6,910 bases of DNA from Oxalobacter formigenes (GTDB taxonomy: Bacteria; Pseudomonadota; Gammaproteobacteria; Burkholderiales; Burkholderiaceae_D). Below the pieces are notes generated by a model that was given only the letters and a program-made list of their open reading frames with translations, made no database searches and was not told where the DNA came from. The translations under genes and the position numbers were made by a program. Below, piece by piece: positions 5,257 to 6,910 of the stretch; within the stretch, counting starts at the first letter, position 1; each line of letters opens with the position of its first letter. Where the stretch lies: assembly GCA_019424645.1 (NCBI GenBank), contig JAHYZB010000101.1, positions 1 through 6,910 on the forward strand, read 5' to 3'.

Positions 5257-5570
5257 GTCCGTTCTCCGCAAAAATGACGGTGCAGGATGGCCATAATGTC
5301 CATCGCAGGGCCTTCAGCCAGCTGGTAAATCATCTGTTTCCCTTCTTTTCTCGCCACAATCAGCCCTCCTCTTCGCAATACGCCCAGTTGCTGTGACAGC
5401 GTCGGTTGCCGGATACCGCATTCGGTTTCAAGCTGGCCGACATGACATTCTCCCTGCGACAGGCGGCATAAAAGTTTCAGACGGTCCGCATTGCCGAATT
5501 TTTTGATGAAATCGACGGCTGCTTCCGCCGTTGCCTGCCATTCATTCCATTTTGAAGCCTGACGGGTCAT
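5253..5570 (-). CDS. ArsR-family repressor, BigR/SqrR/YgaV-like
   Basis: A 105-aa winged-helix regulator from ATG 5570, chosen because AGGAG lies 8 nt upstream; an in-frame ATG at 5597 has no ribosome site. The recognition region reads CGIRQPTLSQQLGVLRRGGLI (about residues 51-71), followed by the wing RKEGKQMIYQL. Cysteines are at 35, 42, 51 and 101. Cys35 (in LKLLCRLSQGE) and Cys101 (in HRHFCGERT) fall near the positions of the pair that forms a di- or tetrasulfide switch in BigR and SqrR. Those repressors release DNA on sulfide or persulfide exposure and often control YeeE/YedE pairs, as here. It is the first gene of a three-gene operon. A metal sensor is less likely, as no ELCVCDL-type motif is seen. 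Confidence 0.85.
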   Translation of the reverse strand: MTRQASKWNEWQATAEAAVDFIKKFGNADRLKLLCRLSQGECHVGQLETECGIRQPTLSQQLGVLRRGGLIVARKEGKQMIYQLAEGPAMDIMAILHRHFCGERT

Positions 5571-5590
5571 TGGGTTTTCTCCTGGATCAA

Positions 5591-5640
5591 TTATCATACA
5601 TTATATTTATTTATATTTTATAAAATTATATATTGTTTTC
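5591..5640 (-). promoter_or_regulatory. AT-rich promoter/operator region of the BigR-like operon
   Basis: An almost pure A/T stretch just upstream of the ArsR ribosome site. It contains the 12-bp palindrome ATTTTATAAAAT (5615-5626), a repeated TTATATTT (5601 and 5611), and minus-strand TATAAT hexamers at 5605-5600 and 5630-5625 as -10 candidates. BigR-type repressors are known to bind AT-rich palindromes over the -10 region. A matching -35 box is not clear, so exact promoter and operator positions are uncertain. Confidence 0.45.
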
Positions 5641-5889
5641 CGGTTTTGAACGACAGAAACGGTTTTTTCAAGAAAATATCTTTTTTTCCTGAAAAATCGT
5701 TGTATGGGTACGCCAGAGGTTTGATGTTTGTTCATATTTGTTCAAACTCTGCCGCTACAATGATCAGGCTGTCTTTGCATTTCACACCCTGTTTCAGTCG
5801 GTGAATTTGCAGCCGGGGCGTAAAAACGGGTGTTCTTCCGAAAGAACCGGTTTTTTTACGTTTGAAATCCATCTTTTCTCTTTATCGCC
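5641..5889. other. Intergenic region between the BigR-like operon and mscL
   Basis: No gene seen. It holds TTTGTTCA twice, 10 bp apart (5727-5734, 5737-5744); a -10-like TACAAT at 5756-5761 without a well-spaced -35; an IR TTTTTCA/TGAAAAA (5664-5670, 5690-5696); and a short hairpin GTTCTT/AAGAAC (5832-5847) two bases before seven T's (5851-5857). That last element resembles a weak intrinsic terminator in the mscL leader, about 30 bp before its start. The mscL promoter is probably in this stretch, but I cannot place it firmly. Confidence 0.35.
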
Positions 5890-6318
5890 ATGAAAAAAAC
5901 ACTCGAAGAATTCAAGGCATTTGCCTTGCGCGGCAATGTGGTCGATATGGCTGTCGGTATCATAATCGGCGCTGCCTTCGGCAAAATCGTTTCATCGCTG
6001 GTCGGCGATATCCTGATGCCTTTGCTTGGCCTCTTGCTCGGAGGAATCCATTTCAACGATCTCAAGTTCGTGATCAAATCGGCTGTCATGAACGGCAGCG
6101 CGATCGTATCGCCTGAAGTGGCCATCAATTACGGCAATTTCATTCAGTCGACGATCGATTTCATCATTATCGCGTTTGCGATTTTCATGATGATCAAGGG
6201 TATCAGCAAGCTGTCTTTCAAAAAACTGGAAGAATCGCCGGACGCCCCCCCTCCTCCACCGGATATCCAGTTGTTGACGGAAATCCGCGATTTGCTCAAG
6301 GATGAACAGAAAAAATAA
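5890..6318 (+). CDS. mscL: Large-conductance mechanosensitive channel MscL
   Basis: A 142-aa inner-membrane protein (E. coli MscL is 136 aa). It opens a wide pore when membrane tension rises, releasing solutes on hypo-osmotic shock. The N-terminal amphipathic helix MKKTLEEFKAFALRGNVVDMAV leads into TM1 with the signature AVGIIIGAAFGKIVSSLVGD (about residues 21-40), then DILMPLLGLLLGG. A periplasmic loop follows (about 52-80), TM2 is NFIQSTIDFIIIAFAIFMMI, and the C-terminal helix is DIQLLTEIRDLLKDEQKK after a run of prolines (about 120-124). The start ATG 5890 matches the family N-terminus exactly, yet no Shine-Dalgarno purine run precedes it (pyrimidine-rich ATCTTTTCTCTTTATCGCC). It is a single-gene unit ending at a strong terminator. 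Confidence 0.97.
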   Translation: MKKTLEEFKAFALRGNVVDMAVGIIIGAAFGKIVSSLVGDILMPLLGLLLGGIHFNDLKFVIKSAVMNGSAIVSPEVAINYGNFIQSTIDFIIIAFAIFMMIKGISKLSFKKLEESPDAPPPPPDIQLLTEIRDLLKDEQKK

Positions 6319-6356
6319 TGGCATCGTCCTCGTGCCGTTTTTCCAAGGCATAAAAG

Positions 6357-6387
6357 AAAGGCAGAAACCGGGGGTTTCTGCCTTTTT
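6357..6387. terminator. Intrinsic terminator shared by mscL and the channel gene
   Basis: AAAGGCAGAAACC (6357-6369) pairs perfectly with GGTTTCTGCCTTT (6373-6385) over a GGG loop, with T's at 6383-6387. An A-rich stretch on the other side allows termination in both directions between convergent genes. Confidence 0.9.
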
Positions 6388-6395
6388 GTTTGTCT

Positions 6396-6910
6396 TTATG
6401 ACCCTTTTTGAGGCGGCTCTGGCGGTTCAGAAGGTTTTGGCTGTGGCGGCTCTGGTTGCCCTGGTGGCTCGGGAGGTTTTGGCTGTGGCGGCTCTTGCGG
6501 TGCTTTTTGTGCGGCTGGCACGGGCGCTGCCGGGGAAGATGCCGCTTGCGTCCCTGTGATGTTCCCGTCCAGTTCACGATAGTATCGTCTCCTGAACCTG
6601 TTATGGTTTTGTACCACGTTGGTAATGTATACGGTAAAGATCGGGAACATCATCATGCCCATGCCCGCCAGCGCAACCGACATGATCTTGCCGAATGTCG
6701 TCACGGCATAGATGTTCGACCCGACTGTCGTCACGTCCATGCACGCCCACCAGAGAGCGGCGGAATAACTCGTCACCATCGGATTGACGCTTTGTTCAAG
6801 CACGTAAAAGATCATGCTTGAAAAATAGACGGTCGCGATCAGCATGGTCAGATAGGTAATGAACAGGCTGTACGCCCTGTTATAGGTCAGCCATCCGATG
6901 ACGATGGCCA
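6396..6910 (-). CDS. Voltage-gated-like ion channel, C-terminal part, atypical filter (5' end outside window)
   Basis: The frame runs open through the right edge, so ATG 6845 is internal. The visible part begins in the S4-S5 region (WLTYNRAYSLFITYL), then S5, a pore helix with SAALWWACMDVTTVGSNIYA, and S6 with GKIMSVALAGMGMMMFPIF. The layout is that of a six-helix potassium-channel-type subunit that assembles as a tetramer in the inner membrane. The usual filter TVGYGD is replaced by TVGSNI (bases about 6711-6728), so ion selectivity cannot be assumed to be K+. After S6 comes a basic stretch (NRFRRRYYRELDG), then a Pro/Ala/Gln-rich tail with two 14-residue repeats, and no RCK or cyclic-nucleotide domain. 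It is convergent with mscL. Family call is secure; selectivity is open. Confidence 0.82.
   Translation of the reverse strand, partial: AIVIGWLTYNRAYSLFITYLTMLIATVYFSSMIFYVLEQSVNPMVTSYSAALWWACMDVTTVGSNIYAVTTFGKIMSVALAGMGMMMFPIFTVYITNVVQNHNRFRRRYYRELDGNITGTQAASSPAAPVPAAQKAPQEPPQPKPPEPPGQPEPPQPKPSEPPEPPQKGS
6411..6494 (-). repeat. Two tandem 42-bp repeats in the channel's Pro-rich tail
   Basis: Units at 6453-6494 and 6411-6452 encode EPPQPKPPEPPGQP and EPPQPKPSEPPEPP. They share a 22-base exact block (6474-6495 and 6432-6453), a period of 42 bp. The repeat keeps the frame and can change copy number by slippage or recombination. Confidence 0.85.

Overview
The window looks like a chromosomal stretch of a moderate-GC Gram-negative bacterium, probably a proteobacterium. 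The gene families fit Betaproteobacteria; Oxalobacteraceae such as Oxalobacter is my best guess, from family resemblance and not from any search. It is a run of short transcription units in alternating directions, starting inside the last gene of a phage tail module.

Layout. Bases 2-673 are the 3' part of a phage tail-fibre gene, whose stop overlaps the end of the convergent nimR. Bases 668-2833 hold the divergent pair nimR (AraC-type regulator, minus) and nimT (CynX-type MFS exporter, plus), with a perfect 10-bp inverted repeat between them. Bases 2841-3945 are an accessory patch. It holds a small acidic protein (minus), two copies of a structured RNA on the minus strand, each with its own aligned sigma70-type promoter, and a small basic ORF (minus). 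Bases 3932-4323 hold a LexA-like box and a plus-strand UmuD'-like gene whose catalytic Ser and Lys positions are replaced. After a long bidirectional terminator comes a minus-strand operon (5570 to 4407): an ArsR/BigR-type sulfur-responsive repressor and two YeeE/YedE half-transporters, joined by a 4-bp overlap and a 1-bp gap. Then come mscL (plus) and, convergent to it across a strong terminator, the C-terminal part of a cation channel with an atypical selectivity filter (minus, cut by the right edge).

How the genes work together. NimR probably controls nimT from the shared intergenic operator. The BigR-like repressor probably controls itself and the YeeE/YedE pair in response to sulfide or persulfide. 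The UmuD'-like gene is probably SOS induced. MscL and the channel are neighbours at convergent ends and share only a terminator.

The most unusual content is the duplicated RNA at 3149-3302 and 3456-3622. The copies keep the same promoter geometry, a GNRA-capped hairpin and a long closing stem. Base changes between them give G-U pairs only when the RNA is read from the minus strand. I do not recognise the RNA family.
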